A stretch of 13,874 nt of DNA, taken from Syntrophobacteria bacterium (GTDB lineage: Bacteria > Desulfobacterota > Syntrophobacteria > JARFUL01). The DNA lies in assembly GCA_029289015.1 (NCBI GenBank), contig JARFUL010000082.1, positions 1 to 13,874 on the forward strand. The letters run 5' to 3'. The notes beneath the pieces were generated by a model. The model did no database searches and was not told where the DNA came from. It saw only the letters and a list, made by a program, of their open reading frames with translations. How positions within the stretch are numbered: the first letter of the stretch is position 1; every line of letters starts with the position of its first letter. The position numbers were made by a program, and so were the translations under genes. Shown piece by piece: positions 7,922 through 13,874 of this stretch.

Positions 7922-8195
7922 CTAGGAGGCCACGGAGAGCCGGTGGACCTTTGAGGAGAGCCTGGATATCTTCCGGGACGCGGTGTTCTTATGAATGACC
8001 CCTTTGGACGCGGCCCTGTCTATGGTGACGGTGGCCTTTTTCAGGGCCTTCTCGGCCCCTTCCACGTCTTTGGCCTCCACCATTGCCAGGACCTCTTTGG
8101 TCATGTTCTTTATCCGGGTCTTTACCGCCCGGTTTCTAGCCCGCCTTTTGAGGCCCTGCTGGTGTCTTTTTTATCGCTGACCTGTGTGTTGCCAA
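7922..8195 (-). CDS. rpsT: Ribosomal protein S20, apparent frameshift
   Basis: S20 is a primary 16S-binding protein of the small ribosomal subunit. The reading begins at TTG 8195 (GGGAGG seven to eight bases upstream; E. coli rpsT also uses a UUG start) and gives (M)ATHRSAIK. The remainder, RHQQGLKRRARNRAVKTRIK through KGVIHKNTASRKISRLSSK to the TAG at 7922, matches S20 throughout but lies in another frame. The switch falls at a run of six A (minus-strand reading of 8172-8167): five A would give one frame of 90 residues, the normal S20 length. As written, the C-terminal frame meets TAA at 8173. A sequencing or assembly error in the homopolymer is most likely; true mutation or slippage is possible. 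The gene is monocistronic, with its own promoter and terminator. Confidence 0.85.
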
Positions 8196-8239
8196 GGAAA
8201 GACCTCCCTCACTTGATATTGTGCGTTTTGAAAAACTTC

Positions 8240-8268
8240 TTTTAACCTCTTAGAAAACCTTCTGTCAA
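8240..8268 (-). promoter_or_regulatory. Candidate rpsT promoter
   Basis: On the minus strand a perfect TTGACA (8268-8263) is followed after 17 bases by TTAAAA (8245-8240), a weak -10 match (3 of 6). Transcription would start near 8233, giving a leader of about 38 bases before the TTG start. The perfect -35 box and spacing support it; the -10 is the weak part. Confidence 0.5.
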
Positions 8269-8515
8269 GGGAAAAGAACCGTTTTGAACCCCCACAATGC
8301 CTTTTCATGGGATATAATTTAAAATATCGGGGACTTTCGACCCTTTATTCCGGTCCCAGGCTCGGGAGTTGCCAAGGCTCTTTGCAATCAAAAATCCGCG
8401 CCCGCCGAAGGTCCACACACCCAAGCCCGTGTTACCGCGAAACAGGTAAGGACCACTACATCCAAAGGCTCCGGTTGCTCCTTAACACCATTAATTGAAA
8501 TGGATTTTTTGAGTC

Positions 8516-8545
8516 TTGACAATGTCTGAGTTGTCGATATATAGT
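8516..8545 (+). promoter_or_regulatory. Candidate sigma-70 promoter of the F0 operon
   Basis: A perfect TTGACA at 8516-8521 is followed by TATATA at 8538-8543 (16-base spacer) or TATAGT at 8540-8545 (18-base spacer). Transcription would begin near 8552, about 32 bases before atpZ. This is the best promoter match in the window and suits a highly expressed housekeeping operon. Confidence 0.65.
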
Positions 8546-8583
8546 TTTGTGAATTTTTTACCTGGCATAGCCCAAGGCCCTTT

Positions 8584-8823
8584 ATGCTGGACAAAGAGAC
8601 CAGGAAAATCCTGGAGCAGCTCTCCATAGTGTCCCAGTTCGGGCTCACCATGGTGGGGTCAGTGGGGTTGGGCCTCTTTATAGGCTACTACCTCGACAAG
8701 TGGCTCGGCACCGGGGGAATCTTTCTGGTGGTGTTCATATTTCTGGGAGTCATCGGCGGAGGCCACACGGTCTACCGCCAGATAAAGGAGCTTGAAAGGA
8801 ATGACGAAGAGCCCCGTCCCTAG
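8584..8823 (+). CDS. atpZ: AtpZ / ATP synthase gene-1 type membrane protein
   Basis: A 79-residue protein with an amphipathic N-terminal helix (MLDKETRKILEQLSIVSQFG) and two membrane helices, about 18-36 and 44-64, linked by GYYLDKWLGTGG, then a charged tail. The Y-x-L-D-x-W-L-x-T hinge is typical of AtpZ/AtpQ proteins found at the head of atp operons (ATPase gene 1 family). Members are linked to assembly or ion supply of the F0 sector; the exact role is unsettled. Only a weak ribosome site (AAGG) precedes the ATG. Its end overlaps atpI by 23 bases. Confidence 0.85.
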   Translation: MLDKETRKILEQLSIVSQFGLTMVGSVGLGLFIGYYLDKWLGTGGIFLVVFIFLGVIGGGHTVYRQIKELERNDEEPRP

Positions 8824-9232
8824 CATCACGCCCGAACTCTTGGACGGGGTGAGGTCCTTTCATCTCGATATTATCAGAAAAGCCCTCCTTATGTGCGCTG
8901 CTCCCGCGTTATTACTGCTCCTTTTAGGGCTGAGGCCCGAGGCTCGGGGCCTGGCACTGGGAGCGCTTTTTGCTACCGCGGAGTTCAGGCTCTCGGGCGT
9001 CTTTTCCCTCAGGCAGTTCAAAGGAGGCAAGGGGTCCAGGAGGTTTCTCTCCGTTACCCTCAGGTTCGCGTTTCTTGCCGTGCTCTTCATCGTGGCCATA
9101 AAATGGGAGGCCGTGAGCCTTGCCACTACGGTTGCCGGAGTCTTCAGCATAAAGGCGATACTTTACTTTGAGTACTTAATAAGAAGGAGGGGAGACTCGC
9201 TGGGCACCTCCTCCTTGAACAAAAAGGGGTAA
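8801..9232 (+). CDS. atpI: ATP synthase subunit I (AtpI)
   Basis: A 143-residue membrane protein with four predicted hydrophobic segments (about 30-46, 51-64, 85-101 and 107-124), and a basic tail (LIRRRGD). Together with its place between atpZ and atpB this marks it as AtpI, the poorly conserved F0 assembly factor. In Na+-type ATP synthases AtpI is known to help assemble the c-ring, which fits the c subunits here. ATG at 8801 is chosen because GGAG lies ten bases upstream and conserved length is reached; a TTG at 8792 is in frame. It overlaps the atpZ end, and atpB begins 25 bases after its stop. Confidence 0.75.
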   Translation: MTKSPVPSITPELLDGVRSFHLDIIRKALLMCAAPALLLLLLGLRPEARGLALGALFATAEFRLSGVFSLRQFKGGKGSRRFLSVTLRFAFLAVLFIVAIKWEAVSLATTVAGVFSIKAILYFEYLIRRRGDSLGTSSLNKKG

Positions 9233-9257
9233 AGCACGAAGGGGTCTCGCAGCGGCG

Positions 9258-9932
9258 ATGGAAAACATCGGGATGATACAGCAGCTCGTCTTCATGGTAG
9301 GCGGCACCAAGCTCAAGTTCAACGTGGTTACCATCATCATGACCTGGGTGGTGATGGCTGTCTGCCTGCTCTTCGCGTGGGCGGCTACAAAGGAAGCGGC
9401 CGAGGTTCCAAGGTCGTGGCAGACACTGGCAGAGGCCCTTTACAGTGCGTTCAAAGGTATAGTGAGGGAAGCCTTGGGAGAGGTCTACGGTGAGAGATAC
9501 CTCCCCCTGATCCTCGCGCTCTTCATCTTTTTGTGCCTGTGCAACTGGATCGGGGTGATCCCCTTCCTCCACGAGCCCACCAAGGACCTTAACACGCCGC
9601 TCTGCCTCGGCATCCTGGGCTTCTTTATTGCCCACGGGACAGCCATCAAGGTGAAGGGGCTGGGAAGATACATCAAGGGATACTTCGAGCCCATGTGGTT
9701 CATCATGCCGCTCAACCTGGTGGGAGAGCTGGCAAAGGTGGTCTCCATATCGTTCAGGCTGTTTGGAAACATCGTTGGCGGGTCCATCATCATCATTATT
9801 GTCAACCATCTTGTATACTCCCTCTTTTTTCCGCCGTTTCTCAACCTGTTTTTCGGACTGTTCGTGGGCACGGTACAGGCCTTCGTGTTCACCATGCTCA
9901 CCCTGGTTTACATATCAGTGCAGATAAGGTAG
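9258..9932 (+). CDS. atpB: ATP synthase F0 subunit a
   Basis: A 224-residue integral membrane protein providing the two ion half-channels of F0. The signature helix contains the essential arginine, R167 in LVGELAKVVSISFRLFGN, followed by the last helices ending in VGTVQAFVFTMLTLVYISVQI, which is the conserved C-terminus. Hydrophobic helices lie at about 21-42, 82-103, 113-127, 146-170, 174-191 and 195-222. It is shorter than the E. coli protein (271 residues), close to lengths known for deltaproteobacteria. The ribosome site is weak (AAGGGG about 14 bases ahead of ATG); ATG at 9273 is an alternative. It is followed by 79 bases before the first c gene. Confidence 0.95.
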   Translation: MENIGMIQQLVFMVGGTKLKFNVVTIIMTWVVMAVCLLFAWAATKEAAEVPRSWQTLAEALYSAFKGIVREALGEVYGERYLPLILALFIFLCLCNWIGVIPFLHEPTKDLNTPLCLGILGFFIAHGTAIKVKGLGRYIKGYFEPMWFIMPLNLVGELAKVVSISFRLFGNIVGGSIIIIIVNHLVYSLFFPPFLNLFFGLFVGTVQAFVFTMLTLVYISVQIR

Positions 9933-10011
9933 CGAAAAGGAACAGCAGATAAGGTTTCAAACAAAGGGTATTTTTGAGTATGCACGCTAGGTGCTGAAGG
10001 AGGATTCGGTT

Positions 10012-10266
10012 ATGGCGGTAGAGATAGGAGGTACTGAAATCGTAAGGGCGGCTGCACTCCTCGGCGCAGGATTCGCGATGGGAGTGGGCTCCATAGGTCC
10101 GGCCCTGGCAGAGGGTTTTATCGGGGTCAAGGCCGTTGAGGCCATAGGCAAAAACCCCGGTGAGGCCGGTCTTTTGACCCGGACCATGCTGGTGGGCCAG
10201 GCGGTGTCTGAGTCCACGGGGATATACTCGCTGGTGGTGGCCCTTCAGCTCATCTTCGTTGCCTAA
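10012..10266 (+). CDS. atpE: ATP synthase F0 subunit c, single hairpin
   Basis: An 84-residue two-helix rotor subunit. Helix 1 has GAGFAMGVGSIGPALAEGF, the polar loop IGKNPG carries Lys where most c subunits have Arg (R-[QN]-P), and helix 2 has [20 protein letters not shown]. Compared with the Ilyobacter-type Na+ c subunit, V65, E67, S68, T69 and Y72 match the sodium ligands and their supports. The helix-1 ligand Gln is replaced by E34, giving the two-carboxylate arrangement known from the Fusobacterium c-ring. ATG at 10012 follows AAGGAGGA by seven bases; an in-frame GTG at 9991 is upstream of that ribosome site and rejected. The second c gene starts nine bases after its stop. Confidence 0.95.
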   Translation: MAVEIGGTEIVRAAALLGAGFAMGVGSIGPALAEGFIGVKAVEAIGKNPGEAGLLTRTMLVGQAVSESTGIYSLVVALQLIFVA

Positions 10267-10758
<492 letters not shown>

Positions 10759-10778
10759 CGGAAGCTTGGAGGTGAGAC

Positions 10779-11228
10779 TTGCTGGAGGTTAACAAGGCAC
10801 TCATTGAGCTGAACGGCACCATGGCCGTACAGGTCATAAACTTCCTCATCCTGGTATGGCTCATGAACCGGCTTCTCGTAAAGCCCATAGGCAGGGTCAT
10901 AACGAAGCGGGAGGGAAGGATCTCCAACTGGTTTAAAGAGGCCGCGAGCCACAACGCCGAGACCACCGAGATGCTCGAGGACTACAACCGCGTGATCGAG
11001 TCCACCGCGCGTGAGGTGAGCGCCCGCCAGGAGGAAAAGAGGGAGAAGGTCAAGGAGGAGGTGACCCGGGAGGTCTCCGCGACCTCCGACAGGGCCGCGA
11101 AACTGGTCTCGGAAGCGGAGGAGAACCTGAAGAGAGAGGTAGCCAGGGTGCGCGAGGAACTCAGGGGCCAGGCGGACCACCTGGCCATTGAGGTGGTCTC
11201 CAAGGTCCTGGGGAGGGCGGCCTCTTGA
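10779..11228 (+). CDS. atpF': ATP synthase F0 subunit b' (peripheral stalk)
   Basis: A 149-residue stalk protein with one membrane helix near the N-terminus (about 14-33, MAVQVINFLILVWLMNRLLV) and then KPIGRVITKREGRI, a landmark of b/b' subunits, followed by a long, highly charged coiled coil to the C-terminus (EVVSKVLGRAAS). It has no signal peptide. The start is TTG at 10779 (encoding LLEVN as MLEVN), with GGAGGTGA a few bases upstream. It directly follows the c genes and overlaps atpF by four bases (TTGA). Having both b' and b implies a heterodimeric stalk, as in phototrophs, Aquifex and many deltaproteobacteria. Which is named b and which b' is a convention based on order and the signal-like N-terminus of the next gene. 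Confidence 0.88.
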   Translation: MLEVNKALIELNGTMAVQVINFLILVWLMNRLLVKPIGRVITKREGRISNWFKEAASHNAETTEMLEDYNRVIESTAREVSARQEEKREKVKEEVTREVSATSDRAAKLVSEAEENLKREVARVREELRGQADHLAIEVVSKVLGRAAS

Positions 11229-11800
11229 GCCGGGCCGTAAAAATAACCCTGATGGGGCTTGCCCTCGGCCTTGCGCTGATAGGGCTAGACCCTCTTCCCG
11301 CGTTTGCCGCGGGGATGCGCAAGTACTGGGACGTGGCGTGGTCGCTCATAAACTTCGGCATAGTGGTCTATATCCTCTACAGGCTCCTGAAAGAACCCCT
11401 CATCGCGTTCTTCGGCAAGAAGCGCCAGGAGGTGGAGAAGGGGCTGGCCGACGCCGAGACCCAGGCCGAAAGCGCCGCGCAAGAGCTGGCAGCAATGAAG
11501 ACGAAGACCGCGAACGTGCAGGAAGAGCTGGACAGGATCACCGGTCTGCTTGAGGAGCGGGGCGCAGGAGACAGGGAGAAGATCGTGGCCGAGGCCGAGG
11601 CCAGGGCCCGGCAGATTGTGGAGCGGGCCGAGCTTGATGCCCAAAGAAGGCTGAGGGAGGCCACGAAAAGTCTCAAGGACGAGGTGGTGGAGCAGGCCCT
11701 TGGCCTGGCCCAGCACAGGCTCAGCGCGCTCATAACCACCCAGGACCAGGACAGGCTGGTGAAGAGCTATCTCGAGGAGATATCCCGGCTGGCCGGCTAG
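11225..11800 (+). CDS. atpF: ATP synthase F0 subunit b (peripheral stalk)
   Basis: A 191-residue stalk protein. Residues 1-29 look like a cleavable signal sequence (basic start, hydrophobic core, AFAAG), a second membrane helix lies at about 36-54 (DVAWSLINFGIVVYILYRLL), then KEPLIAFFGKKRQEVEKGL begins the coiled coil that reaches to the C-terminus (RLVKSYLEEISRLAG) and contacts F1 delta in known enzymes. The start is TTG at 11225 in a TTGA overlap with atpF', so translation is coupled. It is the last gene before a strong terminator; atpH and the other F1 genes do not follow. Confidence 0.9.
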   Translation: MSRAVKITLMGLALGLALIGLDPLPAFAAGMRKYWDVAWSLINFGIVVYILYRLLKEPLIAFFGKKRQEVEKGLADAETQAESAAQELAAMKTKTANVQEELDRITGLLEERGAGDREKIVAEAEARARQIVERAELDAQRRLREATKSLKDEVVEQALGLAQHRLSALITTQDQDRLVKSYLEEISRLAG

Positions 11801-11843
11801 GGTACGCCTTTAGGATAACTACTTCAAAATACAAGATAATACC

Positions 11844-11867
11844 GGGGCCCCGGGCCCCCATTTTTTT
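11844..11867 (+). terminator. Intrinsic terminator of the F0 operon
   Basis: GGGGC (11844-11848) pairs with GCCCC (11854-11858) around a five-base loop and, after CA, is followed by seven T (11861-11867). It lies 44 bases past the atpF stop. Its strength means that the operon really ends with atpF. Confidence 0.85.
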
Positions 11868-11903
11868 GGCCTGACAGCACATCTTGGAACAATCCGGCCC
11901 CTC

Positions 11904-12052
11904 AATTCCCTTGTCTTGCGCCCCCAGATCTCTTAGGACCCGATAGTATCGGGTGACCACTTAGGGAGCTTCGCTCCCTTCGGGCGTATTCCCGCGTGTC
12001 CAAAGGTGCCAATCTTAAATTCCCTTGTCTTGTGCAGCCAGATGTCTTAGGA
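11904..12052. repeat. Two copies of a 35-base direct repeat flanking hairpins
   Basis: Positions 11904-11938 and 12018-12052 match at 31 of 35 bases (both begin AATTCCCTTGTCTTG and end TCTTAGGA; mismatches are four substitutions, no gaps), with starts 114 bases apart. Between them lie a perfect palindrome CCCGATA-G-TATCGGG (11939-11953), a hairpin AGGGAGC-TTC-GCTCCCT (11963-11979) and CGGG/CCCG (11981-11984 with 11991-11994). The second copy ends about 24 bases before a TATAAT. Neither a mobile element nor a known repeat family was recognised. Confidence 0.75.
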
Positions 12053-12075
12053 TACCGCCAACATACGCACTTGTT

Positions 12076-12081
12076 TATAAT
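12076..12081 (+). promoter_or_regulatory. Possible -10 element before the glycosyltransferase operon
   Basis: A consensus TATAAT stands 16 bases before the ATG of the GT2 gene, partly ahead of its ribosome site GGGAGGT. No -35 box is found at the right distance; instead the second direct-repeat copy ends just upstream, where an activator could bind. Transcription from here would leave a very short leader, which makes the call weak. Confidence 0.3.
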
Positions 12082-12097
12082 AACCGGGAGGTTTGGT

Positions 12098-12961
12098 ATG
12101 GAGCTTTCCGTAGTCATACCCGCATACAACGAGGAGCGGGGAGTGGCCGCGGTGGTCCTGGAGGTGAAGGACGCGCTCACCGAAGCGGGCCACACCTTCG
12201 AGGTGATCGTGGTGGACGACGGGTCCACCGACCTTACGGCCGAGCTGGCTGAAAAGGCCGGGGCCAGGGTGGTGAGCCACCCCACCAACGTGGGCTACGG
12301 CCGCGCGCTCATGACCGGCGTGGCCGCGGCAGGCTACGAGACCTTGGCCATGATGGACGCGGACGGCACCTACCCCGCGGCGGAGCTCCTGAAGCTCCTT
12401 GAATACTCGGATGACTTCGACCTGGTGGTGGGCGCGCGCACCGGAGCCCGCTACCTGGGCGGGCCGGTGAAGCAGCCCGCGAGAAGGATCTTCAAGTTTT
12501 TGGGCGAGTTCGTCACCGGGGAGAAGATCCCGGACATAAACTCGGGCATGCGGGTGTTCAAGAAGTCCATCATCGAGGGCATGAGCCACATCGTGTGCCG
12601 GGGGTTCTCCTTCACCACCACCATGACGCTCTCCATCATGAGCCAGGACTTCTTCGTCAAGTTCGTGCCCATAGCCTACCGGCCGAGGAGGGGCACGTCC
12701 CACGTGCGCTACTTCAGGGACACCCTGAGGGCCCTCCAGGTAATCGTGCAGTCCATAATCTACTTCAACCCCATAAAGGGGGCCCTGATCCTGGCCTTTT
12801 TCCCGGCTCTCTTCTCCCTCGTCTTTCTAATCTCCTTCATCATAACCGGATCACTGGTAAGTTTCGGGCTTCTTTGCCTCTCAATATTCAGCGTCCTCAA
12901 CCTTGTGGCCGCAGGCATGATAATGGACGCGATCAGGATGAAGAGGTTCGGGCCTCAATGA
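12098..12961 (+). CDS. GT2 polyprenyl-phosphate sugar synthase (DPM1/GtrB-like)
   Basis: A 287-residue glycosyltransferase of family GT2 that probably moves a hexose from a nucleotide sugar to a polyprenyl phosphate on the inner face of the membrane. The N-terminus has LSVVIPAYNEERGV, D40-D41 in VVDDGSTD and the metal-binding D87-A-D89 in MMDADGTYP. The middle has the family stretch ARRIFKFLGEFVTGEKIPDINSGMR (given here in part: GEKIPDINSGMRVF). Two hydrophobic helices at about 226-250 and 254-276 anchor the C-terminus. ATG at 12098 is chosen for GGGAGGT six bases upstream and because MELSVVIPAYNE is the typical start; the frame extends to 11996 but through repeat DNA. It overlaps the next gene by ATGA. 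The sugar and lipid cannot be read from sequence alone. Confidence 0.88.
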   Translation: MELSVVIPAYNEERGVAAVVLEVKDALTEAGHTFEVIVVDDGSTDLTAELAEKAGARVVSHPTNVGYGRALMTGVAAAGYETLAMMDADGTYPAAELLKLLEYSDDFDLVVGARTGARYLGGPVKQPARRIFKFLGEFVTGEKIPDINSGMRVFKKSIIEGMSHIVCRGFSFTTTMTLSIMSQDFFVKFVPIAYRPRRGTSHVRYFRDTLRALQVIVQSIIYFNPIKGALILAFFPALFSLVFLISFIITGSLVSFGLLCLSIFSVLNLVAAGMIMDAIRMKRFGPQ

Positions 12962-13874
12962 TCTACAGCCAAAAGGCCGAATCCATTGGAGTCTGGTGGT
13001 TGCTCGGCCTCTTTTTGCTGGCCGCGGGCCTGAGGCTGGGCGTGGCCGGCTATCTGGGGGTTCCCGACGCGCCGGACACCCCCTCCTACACCATCCCCGC
13101 GATGAACCTGGCCAAGGGGCTCGGCTACGTGGGCAAAGACGGCGCACCCTACCTCCACCGGTCTCCCACCTACCCGTTTTTCATGGCCGGGATATTCTAC
13201 CTCTTCGGCCCCAGCCTCGTCATGGTTCAGGTCGTGCAGTCTCTGCTTGCCGGGCTGGTCTCGCCCCTTATCGCGCTCTTCACCGCGAGGAGTTTCGGCT
13301 CCGCGCGCGCGGCCAGGCTCGCGGGCCTTGTCTGGGCCGTTGACCCGGTGGCCCTGCCCGTGCCCGCGTTCATTCTCACCGAGTCCCTGGGGTCCTTTCT
13401 CGTGGCTCTCCTGCTCGTTACCGCGGTGTGGGGGCTCAGCCGCGGCTCCCGGACCCTTACGGCGTTCGCGGGCGCGCTGGCCGCGGCCCTGGCCTTCAAC
13501 ACCCCCGTAACCCTTCTTCTCTTCCCGGGCCTCGCGCTGGTGGGCCTTATCTTCTTGAGGCCCAAGGGGGGCCTAAGGGCGGCTTTCGCAGGGATTTTAT
13601 GCTTCGGGCTCCTCTTTGCCGCGTGGCCCCTTCGCAACTACCTGGTCACGGGAAAGCCGGTGGTGGTCCGGTCCATCGGCTTCGGGTCCCTGGTCTGGAG
13701 GACCACGGAGCTCGAGTTCAACTGGCTGCCCTCCCCCTACGAAGCCGACTACCAGCGGGTCCAGGAGAGATTCGTCGAGATCACCAGGGAGGTGCCCGTG
13801 GAGGAGCAGCACTCCCACTTCCTGAATCTGGCCCTGGAGAACTTCAGGAAAGCCCCCCTCAAGGTGGCCCTGAG
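12958..13874 (+). CDS. GT-C membrane glycosyltransferase (GT39/ArnT-like), 3' end cut off
   Basis: The frame starts at ATG 12958, overlapping the GT2 stop (ATGA), and stays open for 305 codons to the edge. It has a first membrane helix (WWLLGLFLLAAGLRLGV), then a periplasmic loop with PDAPDTPSYTIPAMNLAKG, the acidic D-x-x-x-Y pattern of ArnT/PMT-type GT-C enzymes, and HRSPTYPFFMAGIFYLFG as in that family. About seven further hydrophobic helices follow (for example LVMVQVVQSLLAGLVSPLIA), then a soluble stretch from about residue 245. Such enzymes take a sugar from a polyprenyl-phosphate donor, which the preceding gene would make, and attach it to lipid A, protein or another lipid. Acceptor unknown; the C-terminus lies outside the window. 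Confidence 0.8.
   Translation, partial: MIYSQKAESIGVWWLLGLFLLAAGLRLGVAGYLGVPDAPDTPSYTIPAMNLAKGLGYVGKDGAPYLHRSPTYPFFMAGIFYLFGPSLVMVQVVQSLLAGLVSPLIALFTARSFGSARAARLAGLVWAVDPVALPVPAFILTESLGSFLVALLLVTAVWGLSRGSRTLTAFAGALAAALAFNTPVTLLLFPGLALVGLIFLRPKGGLRAAFAGILCFGLLFAAWPLRNYLVTGKPVVVRSIGFGSLVWRTTELEFNWLPSPYEADYQRVQERFVEITREVPVEEQHSHFLNLALENFRKAPLKVAL

Larger units (their letters stand above)
8196..8583. other. Divergent intergenic region between rpsT and the F0 operon
   Basis: These 388 bases hold the rpsT promoter and leader on one side and the atp promoter on the other. The middle (about 8290-8510) has a TATAAT at 8313-8318 without a matching -35 box, a short inverted pair GGTCC (8412-8416) and GGACC (8450-8454), and no frame with coding character. 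No tRNA, riboswitch or known small RNA was recognised. A small RNA cannot be excluded. Confidence 0.5.

Noticed and set aside
8166..8172. A-AAA-AAG heptamer in rpsT as a programmed -1 frameshift site
   Set aside because: The heptamer is in the correct phase for -1 slippage from the TTG frame, but -1 leads to a frame ending at TAA after 15 codons; the S20 remainder needs +1 (one base fewer).
8310..8480. Small RNA or tRNA between rpsT and atpZ
   Set aside because: A TATAAT and a short inverted pair exist, but there is no -35 box, no cloverleaf and no terminator in the right place.
9920..9955. 11-base direct repeat (gcagataaggt) at the end of atpB and 25 bases further
   Set aside because: Short and isolated; could be a small local duplication, with no visible effect on either gene.
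11904..12052. CRISPR array
   Set aside because: Only two imperfect copies with a single 79-base interval that is itself structured, and no cas genes nearby.
11902..12288. Minus-strand frame across the repeats before the GT2 gene (128 codons)
   Set aside because: It reads through hairpins and both repeat copies and then antisense to the GT2 start; repeated peptide KxSGxxRQGN merely reflects the DNA repeat.

Overview
The window reads as chromosomal DNA from a Gram-negative, GC-rich bacterium, most like an anaerobic deltaproteobacterium (Desulfobacterota in the broad sense). Pointers are the leuS-lptE-holA-rpsT neighbourhood, an Aquifex-type aconitase, an LptE outer-membrane lipoprotein, an F0 operon with paired b'/b subunits, and c subunits carrying a sodium-type ion site. 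The lineage is inferred from gene content only.

Layout. Positions 1-1191 (minus strand) hold small accessory genes: a YkgJ-type cysteine-cluster protein followed by a closely spaced 59-residue membrane protein, possibly a third gene running off the left edge, and upstream of them an 81-residue cysteine-containing hypothetical protein. Positions 1192-1548 are an AT-rich island (about 33% G+C by hand count over 1201-1440) without a recognised gene, although one codon phase is open on both strands. Aconitase (1549-3477, minus) diverges from leuS-lptE-holA (3736-7866, plus), which converges on rpsT (7922-8195, minus) across a shared terminator region. rpsT starts with TTG and carries an apparent one-base frameshift in a run of six A.

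Positions 8516-11867 are one transcription unit with a good sigma-70-type promoter and a strong intrinsic terminator: atpZ, atpI, atpB (a), atpE1 (c, one hairpin), atpE2 (c, two fused hairpins), atpF' (b') and atpF (b). This is the complete membrane sector and its stalk, without any F1 gene. All three c hairpins carry E-S-T-G-[IV]-Y plus a second Glu in the first helix, the pattern of a two-carboxylate Na+ site. The cell therefore probably builds a mixed, sodium-driven c-ring, with F1 encoded elsewhere.

Positions 11868-12097 are noncoding, with two copies of a 35-base direct repeat and three hairpins. They are followed by a polyprenyl-phosphate sugar synthase of GT2 type and an overlapping GT-C (GT39/ArnT-like) membrane glycosyltransferase that runs off the right edge. 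Together they look like a lipid-linked sugar donor enzyme and its user.

Most notable: the tandem, heteromeric c-subunit set with its two-carboxylate sites; the rpsT frameshift; the repeat/hairpin block before the glycosyltransferases; the AT-rich doubly open island; and the small membrane protein next to ykgJ.
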